From positions 45,268,766-45,332,765 of the forward strand of contig NC_081185.1 in NCBI RefSeq assembly GCF_029867415.1: 64,000 nt of DNA. The letters are read 5' to 3'. Positions 43,771 through 56,702 of the stretch are shown in pieces. The DNA comes from Vicia villosa. Taxonomy: Eukaryota > Streptophyta > Magnoliopsida > Fabales > Fabaceae. Each line of letters starts with the position of its first letter. Position 1 is the first letter of the stretch. The notes under the pieces were generated by a model. It was given only the letters and a program-made list of their open reading frames with translations, ran no database searches and was not told the origin of the DNA. Made by a program: the position numbers and the translations under genes.

Positions 43771-46258
43771 GTGTGTATCATTTGTTCTGGCTTTGTGCAT
43801 GTTCCAACCTATGCATAAGTCCACCTGGTGCAACTCTTCTTCAAATAACATCTCTTGATCTCGACTTAAGTAAAAGTACAAGTATGTTGTTTAAAATTGC
43901 TCAGGTTTCTAGAGTCTTTTCCATTTCATACTTTTGAGTCTTGTTTGAGTCTCTCATGTTCTTCTTTCGGATACGAGTAAAGTCTAGAGTCTAGGTTATG
44001 GTTGTCAAATTGTGACAAGCATGTGGTATAAGGGTAATGTTCAGACATTGTTAAGTCTGAGGTCATTCTTTACAGTTGTTTTGTAAAGAGTATAGTCTTG
44101 TTTCGTGTCATGAACACAAATTGTTTCTTGTGTTCTAAGTCATTCTATAGAGACATGTTATCTCTATGGATAGTTAGAGTTTTTGAGTTTTGATGTCTGA
44201 CGAACTTATGTCTTGGGTGATGTCAACATCATAATGTGCTATTATCTTGGAAGAATGTCTAGGAATGTGCATGTGAAGTTTGAAAAAGCGACATTATTGT
44301 CTAAAGTGGCAATTCAGACGTAATGTGGATTAGAATGGGCAGGTTCTGATCTTGATGTTAGTAATATGTTCTGGCAATACATGATTACTTTCATAATATA
44401 GACTTCACCAAGTGAGTATGACTATGAAGACAAAAGTTTTATGATATGATCAATATAGCTGAAGACAAGGAGGATCCGTCTAGTTCAAAGAGTGTTAATC
44501 GTTGTGTGACAGTGAGAAACACCATATCAAGAAGGATTTCAAATTTTCTTGGCAGACCATGATCTGATATAAACATGGTAAGGTTATGCTCAACAAAGTA
44601 CAAGAAGTGGAAGTTCTTTATGTTGAGATTGTGGCAACCTCTCTGTGTGTGCATCTAGTGTTAAGAGGTCACCAGTTTATCATTTCAGGTGGAGATAAGT
44701 TGGTAGAAAAGGGTTTGTTGTAGAAAGAGATATGAACTTTGTGGAATATACTGGTAGTATTAATCTGTACAGCGCAGCTGTATTTTAATGTCAGACACGA
44801 TGTTATAACATCTGATTTATGGTGTGATTATCTAATGTAAAGGAGAAACATTGCCATAGTGAGTGTGTTCAGCAGGACAGTTGAACAGAGAGTGAGCTCT
44901 TGAAGATATGAAGATGAGTCTTATATTTTCCATTCATCATTACAAGTTTTTCCTTGAAGAAGCTCAGACTATCTCAGATAGGGGGAGTGACTTCTTAGGT
45001 CAAGATATTTTCTCAAGAAAGTTGTCTTTGTCAAAAATACTCTAACATCATAGAGAAAGTGTAACATTATTGTCATTTATCTGTGAATGGTTGAATCTAA
45101 CCATGTGCAACTGGAATCCACAATTCTTTCTCTAAACTGAAGAGGTGGCTATGTGTCAACAAGTTTTGGAAAGTTCTTCACGGTTGCGTTAAACAGTCTC
45201 GTGGTGCTCAGAACAACAGAGGTCCATGTCTATGACTAGTGAGTCAGTAGAGTAAGTAGGAGGTCTGTTACTTGGTCCATAGGATGCTTTGTCTTAATCT
45301 GCTGAAGAATCTTGAGCTTTGTGCTTAAGAGGTGAAAAAGTGACAATGTCTGACAGGATGTCATGACATGTTTAAAGACATTGAATCTACTAAGTCAAAC
45401 AAGGAAATCTGTCTTGAAGTTTATCTCTACACAGTGGTCGGTGTAAAGTTTAATCAATGACTATGCATGCGCTGGTTTTAAAGATAACTCCTATAAAAAA
45501 AACAGTCAAAAACTACTTTGGAAAGACTAATTGTTTTTGGAACTGTTTCCTAATCAACTGTTTGACCGTTGAACAAGACCAAGACCATCGTTATTTCATA
45601 TAATCTCAAATGGCTATAAAATGGCGTCTCCACAGATTACATAAATCAAACTCTCTCAATATGTCCTTCGTGTGTGTCCTTATAAGTCGTATCTGAGTTT
45701 GGTATTGTGATGGGTTCCTTTGCCAAAACCTGTCCAGAAAAAGAAAAACACGGGCTGGGGATGTTTTATGTCTCTACCATGAGTTTTTCTGCAATAACAA
45801 CAAAGATGTTCCATCATATACAACCTTATGTATAGGAACTATTTTCGTTATGATTTGTGATCTGAGTTATGAACACAATTGTGATTTGTATTCTGAGTTA
45901 CGAGGAGTGGTGGGCAAATTTCACTCAAGTTCTCTCTTAGGCTCTAAGCTAGGATTTGGTTTCTAGTTAAAGACTGAGAAAGGGTTCTGTTATGCCACCA
46001 TTGGACCTCCAAGACAAAGGCCTTCTCCCATCGTCTTCCTCATGTACATCAGTGTTGCATGAAGGTGTTCCAATGCATATTATGACATCGGTCCAATCTT
46101 TGTCATATTATGTGGTTCAAGACCTGAAGAACAGAAGAGCCCAATTCTAAGAATGCAAAAAGTTGTTCTTCCTTGTTGTCTTGAAAGTTGAAGCATTTAT
46201 GTTTTGCTGCATTTTAACGTATATATAGTTTTAGCCAAAATAAGCCAAAGGGGGAGAT
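43771..46258 (+). mobile_element. Internal region of copia-type element B, 3' half, non-coding
   Basis: Aligns with 40302-42624 (for example CCAACCTATGC(A)ATAAGTCCACCTGG, GTTGAGATTGTGGCAACC, AGATAGGGGGAGT). It ends with the same AGCCAAAGGGGGAGAT tract. No coding domain. Confidence 0.8.
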
Positions 46259-47461
46259 TGTTGATGTTTTTATTGGCTGATTGGCATCCATGTTTGGCTA
46301 AAATATAATAGCAGCAAAATGTAATAGAATGTATAAGTCTTGCAATTATGAAAGAATAAAACAGGTACAAAAGCAAGATCTTATATGGAATGTCATGACA
46401 ACAACTCATGACATTGCTGCAGAACTGGAATGAAGATTCAGTTTGATTCTCAACAGATACAAAATATTCTATGAATATTATGTAATCCAATGTGGCGCAG
46501 ATTTAAATGTCAATAGAATCAAGTTAGAATATTGAAGAATCAAATCAGAATATTGAAGATTCAGCAGTTTCTAATTTAGGAGATAAATTAGGAAACTTGT
46601 GAAAGACCTTTCTTTTAGCAGAAGATATCTGCAGATTTGTAATAGCCAGTAGTGCTGCGATTTGTAAGCCCAAGTCCAATTGGGATTAGGTTTTAAATAG
46701 AAACCTTTGTAACCTAGTTTGAAAAAAAAGAAAATATATAAAACTGTGTTTAGAAAAGATGTAGTCATTAGGGTTTCTATAGGTAGACCACCCAGGTCGT
46801 GAGATGGCTGCCATGTCCTTCTCGAAACCTGTAGGTAAGAGAAGTTATTTTTCTCACTTGAAACCTGTAGGTAAGAGTTGAGTATTTTGTTCTTGATTGA
46901 AGCTGAGAAGCAAGATCAAGTTAGTGTTCATTGTTAATTGTTTAAATAGTTGTTGCAAGGTTGTAACAGTTAGGTATCACTAGGGAGTGAGAAGAGGTTC
47001 TCTTTTCTTATATGGAATTCTAAGATAAAGGTTGCATTGGGTAGTGACTAGGTAAACCAGAGGTTGTTTATCTGTAAACCAAAGGTTGTTTACATAAAAT
47101 AGTGCTACTGATAGTGAAATCTTCTTCCTGGCTTGGTAGCCCCAAGAAGAGGTAGTTAAATCGAACTGGGTTAACAATTCACTGTGTTATTTATCTTATG
47201 CAATGTATTGTCTGTCCAGTATTGGATGTTGTAACATCGCGTATAACATCTCGTTCAGGTTTGATAACTGATCCATGTATAGAACCAATGAAGTTTACAA
47301 TCTTGTTATGTTGACTGAACAAACATGATCTCAGTACTCATGGACTTCTTAGGGGTAATTAAAAATCGGGGATCTTTCTGTTTTGCGTTTGCTAAGTTAA
47401 TGACAGATCAGATATCTTGACATTGTGAGTGACATCCTGAGTTTGTTATACCAGAATTTCA
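46259..47461 (+). mobile_element. Copia-type 3' LTR (LTR3, 1203 bp)
   Basis: Starts TGTTGATGTTTTTATTGG, aligns with LTR2, and ends ACCAGAATTTCA at the border of the Ogre integrase. The right flank is GTAAG; the partner duplication on the left is lost. Confidence 0.87.
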
Positions 47462-48460
47462 GTAAGAGTTAAAGCACCACCTGAGAAGGCTTTCTTGACA
47501 ACATATGGGCCTTCATAATTGGGAGTCCATTTGCGCCTGGGATCTAGTTGAAGAGGTAATATCTTCTTGAGCACGAGATCTCCTTCCTTGAATCTTCGAG
47601 GTCTGACTTTTTTTGTCAAAGGCTCTCTTCATTCTTTCTTGGTAAAGCTGACCGTGGCACAATGCAGTCATTCTTTTTTCTTCAATAAGATTGAACTGAT
47701 AATATCTAGCTTGACACCATTCAACTTCTGATAACTTGGCTTCCATCAGGACCCTTAAGGAGGGAATCTCAACCTCTATCAGGAGTATGACTTCCATGCC
47801 ATTTACCAAGGAGAAAGGCGTTTCCCCAGTTGAAGTGAGAACTGTGGTGCGGTATCCATGTAGAGCAAGAGGGAGCATTTCATGCCAGTCCTTGTAAGTC
47901 ACAACCATCTTCTGAAAATTTTTCTTAATATTCTTTTTAGCTGCTTCTACCGCCCCATTCATCTTTGGACGGTAGGGAGAGGAATTGTGATGCTCAATCT
48001 TGAACTCCCCATACAACTGTTTCATCATCTTGTTGTTCATATTGGAACCATTATCAGTAATGATTCTGTTGGGTACGCTGTAGGGACGGATGAGATTGTT
48101 CTTGAAAAATATTACTACCATTTGTCGAGTAACATTGGCGTAAGAGGCAGCTTCGACCCATTTGGTCAAGTAATCAATAGCGACTAGGATGAAACGGTGT
48201 CCATTTGAAGCCTTTGGTTCAATCATTCCATTCATATCAATTCCCCACATAGAGAAGGGCCCTGGAGAGGAGATAACATTGAGAAGCGTCAGAGGCACAT
48301 GGATCTTATCAGTATAGATTTGGCACTTGTGGCACTTCTTTACATATTAGTAGCAGTCAGATTCCATTGTCATCCAATAGTAACATACTCTCAGTATCTT
48401 TCTCGTCATTGCATGTCCATTGGCATGAGTGCCAAAAGATCCTTCATGAATTTCTTGCAT
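47462..48460 (-). pseudogene. Ogre integrase, C-terminus cut by copia LTR
   Basis: An HHCC zinc-binding region (KKCHKCQIY near 48320) precedes the catalytic core 48298-47620, with the three acidic residues in MWGIDMNG, IITDNGSN and GAVEAAKKNIKK. WHEMLPLALHGYRTTVLTST marks the end of the core. A run of seven T (47608-47614) shifts the frame after AFDKK. In the restored phase the chromodomain-less C-terminus reads KEGDLVLKKILPLQLDPRRK and then YVVKKAFSGGALTL, ending at 47462, where LTR3 of the copia chain begins. It would insert the cDNA into the genome. Now broken. Confidence 0.9.
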
Positions 48461-49269
48461 TAATTGGTTTGTTTCCTGTCTATCCACGCATCTGAGCAAT
48501 ACCATGTCAAAATTCCTCTTCTGTCTTTGTTGGATGCCCCAGGTGGGTACTCTTGTTTTTGTAAGAAGACTTTAATGTCATAAAACCACGGCTTATCATC
48601 TTTGACAACTTCAACACTTAATACATGAGTGGGCCTATCTAGGCGCATGATTGTAATTTGAGGAGCTTCATTTGGAAACTTCACCTTATACATGGAAGCC
48701 AAGGTAGCCAATGCATTTGCCATTTGATTTTCCTCACGAGGTATGTTTTGGAACTCCACTTTGTTGAAGAAGGTCAGCAGTCTTCGGGCATAATCTCTGT
48801 AAGGAATTAAACCAAGATGACATGTTTCCCATTCTCCTTTGATTTGATTAATAACTAGAGCAGAATCTCCATACACATCTAGAATCTTGATTCTAAGATC
48901 AATGGCTTCCTCTAGTCCCATGATACAAGCTTCGTACTCTTCCATATTGTTGGTGCACTCGAACATCAGTCTTGTAGTAAATGGTACGTGAGAACCTTGT
49001 GGCATGACAATGATTGCCCCAATTCCTCGACCATAAGCGTTAACAGCTCCATCAAATATCAAACCCTTTCGGGATTCAAGATCAGGTCCTTCTCCATGTA
49101 AAGGCTCTTCGTAATCTTTTGATTTCAAATACATGATCTCTTCATCTGGGAAGTCGTCTTTCAAGGATTGATCATCGTCAATAGGTTGAGAGGCCAGATG
49201 ATCGGCTAAAACACGTCCTTTGATGGCTTTTTGGGCACGATATTGGATGTCGTACTCCGATAATAACAT
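48461..49269 (-). pseudogene. Ogre archaeal-type RNase H (second RNase H) and linker
   Basis: A frame of 269 codons starts MLLSEYDIQYRAQKAIKGRV and holds the Tat/Ogre-specific second RNase H: GLIFDGAVNAYGRGIGAIIV, TNNMEEYEACIMGLEEAIDL and VYGDSALVINQIKGEWE contain the D-E-D active-site residues. REENQMANALATLASM follows. The ORF ends at WIDRKQTN with a TAA. A second RNase H domain is the hallmark of the Tat/Ogre clade. This is the best preserved part of the pol. Confidence 0.9.
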
Positions 49270-50805
49270 CTGTCAGCGGGAAATTCTTCCAGTCAACGCA
49301 GGTTTCTCAAATAAGTATTTGATTGGATACATTTTGGATATGATATATGTCGTATGAGTCAACATGTACTGCCTTAGCCAGCGAGCAGCCCATACAAGAG
49401 TGCAACAAGTTTTCTCGAGCAGTGAATATCTTGTTTCACAGTCGTTATAATTTTTGCTCAAGTAATAAATGGCATACTCTTTTCGACCAGACTCGTCTTA
49501 CTGACCCAATACACACCCCATATAATCTTCAAGCACAATCAAATACATGATCAATGGTCTTCCTTCCATCGGAGGGCTCAAAATTGAAGGTTCTAGTAGG
49601 TATTCTTTGATATCCTCAAAAACATTTTGGCATTCTTCTGTCCATTTACACTCTTGATCCTTGCGGAGAAGCTTAAAAATTGGTCCACAGGTTACAGTCA
49701 TGTGAGAGATAGATCTGGAGATGTAATTCAATCGTCCAAGAAATCCTCTAACTTGCTATTCTGTTCTTGGAGGAGGCATTTCTTGAATGGCCTTGACTTT
49801 GTCGGGATCGACTTCAATACCTCTTTTGCTGACGATGAAACCCAGGAGTTTTCCTGAGCGGGTACCAAATGTGCACTTGCTTGGATTGAGACGCAGCTTG
49901 TATTTTCTCAAACGTTGGAACAACGTCAGCAAGTGCCCCATATGTTCTTCTTCTGATGCAGACTTGGCAATCATGTCGTCCACATAAACTTCAATTTCTT
50001 TATGAATCATATCATGGAAGAGAGTCTTCATGGCTCTTTGATAAGTTGCTCTAGCATTCTTCAAACCAAATGGCATTACACGGTAACAAAACGTGCCCTA
50101 GGGTGTGATAAAAGTTGTTTTCTCCATATCTTCAAGTGCCATCATGATTTGATTGTAACCCGAGAATCCATCCATAAATGAGAAGACTTTAAACTTAGCA
50201 GTTCTATCCACCATCATATCAATGTGCGGTAATGGGAAATCATCTTTCGGACTTGCTCTGTTTAAATCTCTGTAATCAACACACATTCTGACTTTTCCAT
50301 CCTTTTTGGGAACGAGCACTATGTTGGCCAACCATTAAGGATATTTTGATGTGACGAGGAAACCAGCATTGATTTGCTTCTGTACCTCTTCTTTGATCTT
50401 GTCTGCCATATCTGGGTGAGTTCTTCTCAACTTTTGCTTGACAGGCAAACATTCTAGCTTTAACGGTAATCTGTGCTCTACAATAGTGGTATCGAACCCA
50501 GGCATATCTTGATAGCTCCAAGCAAAAACATCCACATATTCTTTCTACAAATCAACCATTCTCTCTTTGACGCTTATTTCTAACAATGCCCCAATTCGCT
50601 CCCCTCTTTTCTCTTCTTCAGTACCCAGATTGATTACTTCGAAAGGCTCTTTGTGCGGCTCAATGATCTTTTTCTAGGGCTCAAGTAGACGGGAGATCTC
50701 TTTAGGGATTTCTTCGCTACTTTCTTCTTCAGCTTTGTACAAAGGTATTCAAAGTTGGGAAGGGGCCTAGGATCATTGTTTTCAGCGGGTTTATCAAAAG
50801 ATAAT
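49270..50805 (-). pseudogene. Ogre reverse transcriptase and first RNase H, several stops
   Basis: Reading from the intron border: RT N-terminus (VFAWSYQDMPGFDTTIVEHR), VRMCVDYRDLNRASPKDDFP, MPFGLKNARATYQRAMKTLF, catalytic YVDD (EVYVDDMIAKS near 49990), GFIVSKRGIEVDPDKVKAI, then RNase H (EYAIYYLSKNYNDCETRYSL). Stops interrupt at 50334 (P*WLA; Gln likely), 50100 (TP*GTF; Trp likely), 49755 (TE*QV), 49500 (GQ*DES) and 49270 (R*QML; Trp likely). The stops at presumed Gln and Trp codons fit C-to-T or G-to-A changes. Confidence 0.92.
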
Positions 50806-51215
50806 CTGCACATGATTTATGTTTTTCTTTTTAGGAATAAATAAATAAAAAGGTGTATGTGCAAATTTGAAAAACAAATTTTGATTGATTTTATGGGTTT
50901 TTTAGATGTTACCATTTTCAGAAAAAGATAAACAATAAACAAAAGGGAAGCAAAAATTGCTTTTTTTTTTATTAATGATTTGAAACACATAAGCTCACTT
51001 TTGTCTTGGGCAGAACAAAAGGAATTATTTTAAACAACCCGACACATTACTCTTTCACCTTGGGCAGAGCGAAAGGTTTTTTAAAAGACAGAAAATTACT
51101 TAGACTCATACAACAAAAGAGATGCTGAAGGAAGTCCAGTTGGAGTTGTCCTCTCTACACGTCACGAGGCTTGAACACACTGAAACATCTTCAATGATAG
51201 CAGCTATGTCTTGTT
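50806..51215 (-). other. 3' part of the Ogre intron between protease and RT
   Basis: On the minus strand a T-rich stretch ends AAATCATGTGCAG/ATTATC (acceptor AG at 50807-50806). Ogre elements are known to carry a spliced intron between the protease and RT regions. Two CTGCCCAAG(G/A) repeats occur at 51008-51072. The intron is cut at 51216 by an LTR. Confidence 0.65.
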
Positions 51216-52790
51216 TGTAACGCCCCATATTTTCTAATTTTAATTTAATCAAAAATTAAATTATTATTTAGAATTATTTAGTATTTTCGTTAGACTAATT
51301 GGAGGAATTATGGAATATTGGTCTTTGGGCCAAGTGTGGTATTTAGTAACGAGGGGGTGTTAAGTTGTTGAGCCCATTACTAAATTATGTTATGTTTTCA
51401 TAAAACAAAGAAATAAGAGGAAATTGAGAAATAGAGGAGGAAAATATAAGAAGGAGAGAAAAAGAACTCATGGACAAAACCCATTTTCGTGTTCATGGTG
51501 CAGCCCTCATAAAATGAGTCATAACTTTCTGCTCGTAGCTCCAAATCAGGTAATTCTTGAAGATTCAGATTCTACACGAAATTTCCTTCGATTTGATATA
51601 TTAATTTGTGTTAGGGAAGTTCTTGATGAGGGAGATAAGCGAGATTGAAGAGGGCTTTCAGATTTGATGGAGAAGAAGGAGAAAAGTCCAGATTCTTGGC
51701 TAAGGTAAGGGGGGACTCTTTGGGTTAGTGATTATTATACAATCAAGGGTAGTAGAGCTGATTATGATCGTTATTTGATTTGATTGTATGTTTAGGTTTT
51801 GGGGTTTTGGAAGACTTAGGTTGTTTATGTTGATTTGATGTAGTTGACGAATTGATGAATGGTTTTGGTGTTAGATGGCCTCTAATATGTGTTATAATTG
51901 TGGTATGTTATGTTACTTGATGATATTTTGGTGTGGGAATCATTGTGGTGCGATTGGACTGAATTATTGAGAGGAAAGATGTCAAAATCGCAGAAATATT
52001 CTGCATAAACGCAGCATGCGTCGACCTATGAAATTCATGAATCGACTTATAGATTCCCTAAAGACCAGCATGAGTTGACTCATGGGTCGACCTGAGCAAA
52101 CCCGAGGGGGACAGGAACTCTGTGCGTCGACCTAAGGAAGTTGTGCGTCGGCTCACAGCATCCAGATTTTGACAAATTTTTCTGAAGGTCATAACTTTCA
52201 AACCGTACATCTGTTTTGAGCGCCGTTTTGAGCGTTGCGAAGCTGATTTAAATCTTTATATGATGAATTGGTGAAATGGGAAGTGGAACTATTTTATTTT
52301 AAATTTTGATTTAATTTAATTGATGGATTGTAGCATTGTGTACATATATGTGTGAATGTATGTAACAATGTGTTGTTATGGTGATGTAACCACTTTGAAT
52401 TCATTGTGTTTAGGTGGTTTTTTGACATGAATATATGTGATATAATTGAATGATTGCTAATATATGTGCATGCTTATTGGTGATGAAATGCTGAGTTGTA
52501 ATAAGACGATGCGAAGCATCAGATCGGTGATGTTATAAGTATGTCATATGTGTGCATTCATTCATACTCATTTTAGTGATGGATCCCAGAGATGTTGTGA
52601 ATCGAATGGTGGGCATAATTCCCATTGTTTAGAATTTGTGCCGGTTGGGCTGTATTTTGGTGATGAATAGATCAGACGGATGGGTTTAGCCCATGTATGG
52701 TACCACATGCATAAAGTCAGTTCATTCATGTGCATGATGATATAGTATGACTGTATGGATCGCATATTATGTTCAATGATGTATTGTTGG
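51216..52790 (+). mobile_element. Partial LTR of another family (TGTAACGCCCC...)
   Basis: It starts TGTAACGCCCCATATTTTC at the edge of the Ogre intron, an LTR-like opening seen in chromovirus-type elements. The part at 52010-52170 has repeated TGCGTCGACC/GTCGACTC motifs. CTAAG/GTAAGG at 51702 may be a splice donor. There is no ORF with a domain. It is cut at 52791 by the next element; a continuation would lie beyond the window. Confidence 0.55.
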
Positions 52791-55700
52791 TGTAATACGG
52801 TGAACTGACTTTTATAATTGAAAATGTCGCGGTTAAGCAAGAGTCGCCACCGACTTTTATTTTATCCAAATATCGGAAAGGCTAAAAGAACAGGAAAAAC
52901 CTTTTAAATAAAAACAGGGTTCGGGGGGTAATTATGCAAAGGGAAGGTGTAAGGTACCCTTTGCATCCATGGTTTTCCATGGGCTCTTAATTGCTTTGCT
53001 CGTTTTTTGAAAAGAAATGTAGAAGAAGAAAGCGGACTTTAGCTCGTAAATGAGCGTAGCCATTTTGAAGATTTATGAGAAAGAATATGAAAGATTTTTA
53101 GAGCAAGGCAAAGCAATTAGGGGCAATTACCTTATAGTTTGAAAAAGGAGTTCTTTTAGCCTTTCAGGGTGAAAGGGTCTATCCTTGCCATAAGAGGGCA
53201 GGAAGCCTTTCATTTGGAGGTTGAGGATCATCGAGAGTTCGTTCGCCATAAGACTGTCCCATGCCATAGGGAGGCAGGTAGTCTAAGGGAAGAACTAGAA
53301 TAGCCTTTTCGTAGGCAGCCATAGGATACCTCAGCCTTTTCGTAGGCAACTTCCAAGGGTCGAGATCATGTTTAGTGTATCGAAGGCAGCATCATTAAGG
53401 ACCCATGATCTTAATCGAGGCAACATGGCTGAGGTATCCTCGTATTCGAGGGACTGGCTATTCTGCAAAAACACAAGGCAACAAGGCAACATGCAACAGA
53501 CAACAGAGAGGTTACCCCAAAAGTGTGCGTGTGTGCACCAATCACGTGATTAGATTCAGATATTTATCTTAATTCAGGGTTGTCACTCCCTAGGATTACT
53601 AACCACAACAATTAATATTAATAGTAAATACGGGGAAGGGAAAAAAGAAACCAGCGGAGGAAAGGGGAGATGAAACCAGCGGGATAATAAATAAGTAAGT
53701 CTAACACAATTAATAATTAAGATCAAGGTTTAGGGTTACCGTTACTCGAGGCTTTGGCAATTGGCAAACCCTGAAAAGATGGAAAAATGGCAAGCAAAAA
53801 TAGAGTGAGTGTATTATCAGTTCAAATGAAGATTAGGGTTAACCCTAATTTGATGAAGGAAACAAAATGAAATGAAATAAAATTGATATTTAAAATAAAA
53901 ATAGAATTTAGCTTTCGATTTGATCTGATATGGTTTGTAGTCGGAGGTAGCCTCGAGATTAATCCTGAAAAATGGCAAAGAAGAGGTAGAAAGGGAGTGA
54001 GTGTAGGCAGAATTCATTATATTTGAAGGCAAACCCTAAAAATAAATAAAAGTGCAAAATAACAAATATTTAAATAAGTGTAGAATCAGAACTTAGCTTC
54101 GTAGTAGGCGTGACGCGTAGTCGGAGAAAACCCTGTTGCTAACCCTGAAAAAATGCACAAAGAAATATTTTTTTTAGTGTATGGCATGATCTTCGTGAAC
54201 CCTGATTAGGGTACGAATTAAATAAACTTAATAGAAAATATAATCGATTTAATTAATTATTGGTTTTTCAACCTGATTAATTAAATCGATGGAAAAATAA
54301 ATTCGACTAAATATATGACCTTACCATGATTTTTTTTATCAATTAAAAGAAATTAATTATGATTTGTTAAATTATTTGAATAAATAAAATCAATTTAAAC
54401 TAAATAAATTAAATTTATTTCAATATTAAAAAAAGAATTTAGAAAACATAAGTTTGTTAAGAAAGATTATTAAAAAAAAATATATAAACATAAATAAACA
54501 TATATGTATAATAAACATAAGTATTGGATTATGTAATAAAAAATAAATAAATAAATAAAATTTATAAATAACTTAGCTTAGGATCTGGTGTGGCACGACC
54601 CAGGAGGATCATGGTGGACTTGCGTCGTCTGGTGCGTTGGATGAGGTTGGAAATTGATCCAGTGATGAACGATTGAAGGCACATGGTACACGCGAGGGGA
54701 CTGGCTACGCTGGATCCTTGAGAGGTGAATCCTGAAAATTTAACCAAAATAATATGCAAGAGGCAAGGATCGAACCCTTGCCCTTGCAGTGACCACCACA
54801 CGCGCCTCTCCACCAGGCCTAACGCACTTCGTTATTATACAAATACGCTTGATGAATAAAATATAAAAACAAGTTGGTTAGTAGGGCAAAGCGCGCGTGA
54901 TTCAAAGGGACCAATAACGTGATGACGCGTCTTCTTCTTCCTTCCTCAGCCGTCGCTTTAAGACCAGACCTATACCTACAGTCATCCTCCATAGCTATAA
55001 CATCTGCAAACTCAAAACAACACTATGTGCCATGCCAACTCAAAGTGAAGCCATGGTTAGCCTCGGTTTGGTCTTGCGAATCAATCCACGGTCTCAATTT
55101 AGTCTAATTTCGCCTGCAACGAAAAGCCCTTAATGCAAAACCTAATTCCCGTTCATGGCAGATCACGATATAGTCATGCAAACATGCGAATAAACACCCA
55201 GAAACATTCATAATATCACCACAAACAAATCTATATGCTCATAATACATTTAGATGTCGCGAATCATGGAGTACAAAGTCAAAAAGGTTTAAGACAAACC
55301 GTGGCCGATTGCGAATGATTCTGGGTACTTTGGCCTTTGTAAGCGATCTGAATTCCTTCAAGAATCTCTCAGTAACGAATTGGAACTCTTAAAACGCCAT
55401 GAGTTGAGCTCTAACCCCAAAACCGAGTTTGACTTTCTTTGAGTTTTTGAAGGAATGGTGAGGGTTCCTCTTGACTGCAAATCCTTGTAATCTCGACCTC
55501 TTTTTCGTCTGAGTCTATTCAGATACTTATAAGGAGTATCTTAGGCTAACAATTACAAATTGAATCTTGGTAATCTTTATGATTGAAGTTTGATTGGATT
55601 TTTGAATTTACTCTTTCTAAGCTTGGCCAATTTGCTCTTTCTCTTACCAATCTCAATCTCCACAAATTTCCATCAAATATGTTGCTTAATTGATGATTGG

Positions 55701-56689
55701 ATATGATTCTTTTAAGCTCTTGAATCAAATATTTGATTTCCTTTTAATTTATTTGACTTTAATTCTTTTTTAATTGAATAAAAAATCATAATAAATTAAA
55801 TAAATCAAGTAAATTCGTGGGGATTGATTTTTAGGCTTTGGGTAACTTGTGGATCAAGATTGGATTAAAAGATCTTGGCATTTGCAAAAATCTTCCAATT
55901 CTTTCACCTTTTTCCCTCCAAAATAATCCAATTTTGACAAGGCCTATCTCTCTCAATATTTGAGGTATGGGAGTGTTCTAGGACTTTTTAGAAACCTTAG
56001 AGAGTCCTCTACCCAGTGTCTTTGGTCTCATTTCAAAATGATTTTCCATGCTCCTTGTGTGTCCTTTTGAAAAAAGTGACTTTTTGTTGACTTTTGAAAG
56101 GGACCTATAATGTTTTAGTCCATATCTCTCAAATGAAGCATTTCTAGATTTGGCATGTGAGAGACAAATTTGTAGAGAATCAACTTTCTTTAAAAATGAG
56201 CTTTGGATGGAAAATTTTGGATGTTCCATGTGAGAGTTATGGCTGGTCAAAGTTCAGTTGACTTTTCCTATACAAACCCTAATTTAGAAACTTTTTGATT
56301 TGTTGATTTTTGATCTTTCCTTGATGAACCATGATCAATTCTTGATCAAATGGTGAATGATACTTCAATATGAGGATCTTGACAAAAAATCAGGAGTTTT
56401 GACTTTACTTTGACCACAGTTGACTTTTAGGTTAACCTAGTCGACTGTTGACTTTCTGAGCAATTGAGTGACCAATTCTTTGAGATGAGACTTGGTACTT
56501 GTCATGGAGATGATGTGAGATATATTGAGCCATATGAGATGCCTTGGAGCCATTGATTTACTGATTTTCTTTTGAATAAGCCAAACCCTAATTCTCTGAT
56601 CTTTGCTTAGGAGAGTGTGTCTTGAAGCTTTGTGTTTTGATTTGAATTTGAATAGGAGACAATGTGTGGGCAAATTTTGGGGTATGACA
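52791..56689 (-). mobile_element. 3' LTR of the gag-only element (3899 bp)
   Basis: Reads on the minus strand from TGTCATACCCCAAAATTTGC (56689) to CCGTATTACA (52791). Its first 1.4 kb from the left align with 62551-64000, with more than twenty substitutions and several indels. A tRNA-like segment lies at 54767-54815. The many short ORFs are not conserved. Confidence 0.9.
54740..54815 (-). ncRNA. tRNA-like segment with A and B boxes in the 3' LTR
   Basis: On the minus strand TGGTGGAGAGG (54815-54805) fits the A-box consensus and GGTTCGATCC (54776-54767) fits the B-box consensus, 28 bases apart, as in tRNA genes. A TTTT stretch follows about 20 bases on. The order and spacing are tRNA-like, but no full cloverleaf is evident. 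Confidence 0.5.
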
Positions 56690-56702
56690 GCTGCCCCTGT
56701 TC
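56690..56702 (-). promoter_or_regulatory. Polypurine tract GAACAGGGGCAGC
   Basis: Identical to 17535-17547 and directly before the 3' LTR. Confidence 0.8.

Noticed and set aside
51424..51648. Possible host gene exon (MRNRGGKYKKERKRTHG...)
   Set aside because: Low-complexity basic start, no domain, and located inside an LTR-like sequence beginning TGTAACGCCCC.
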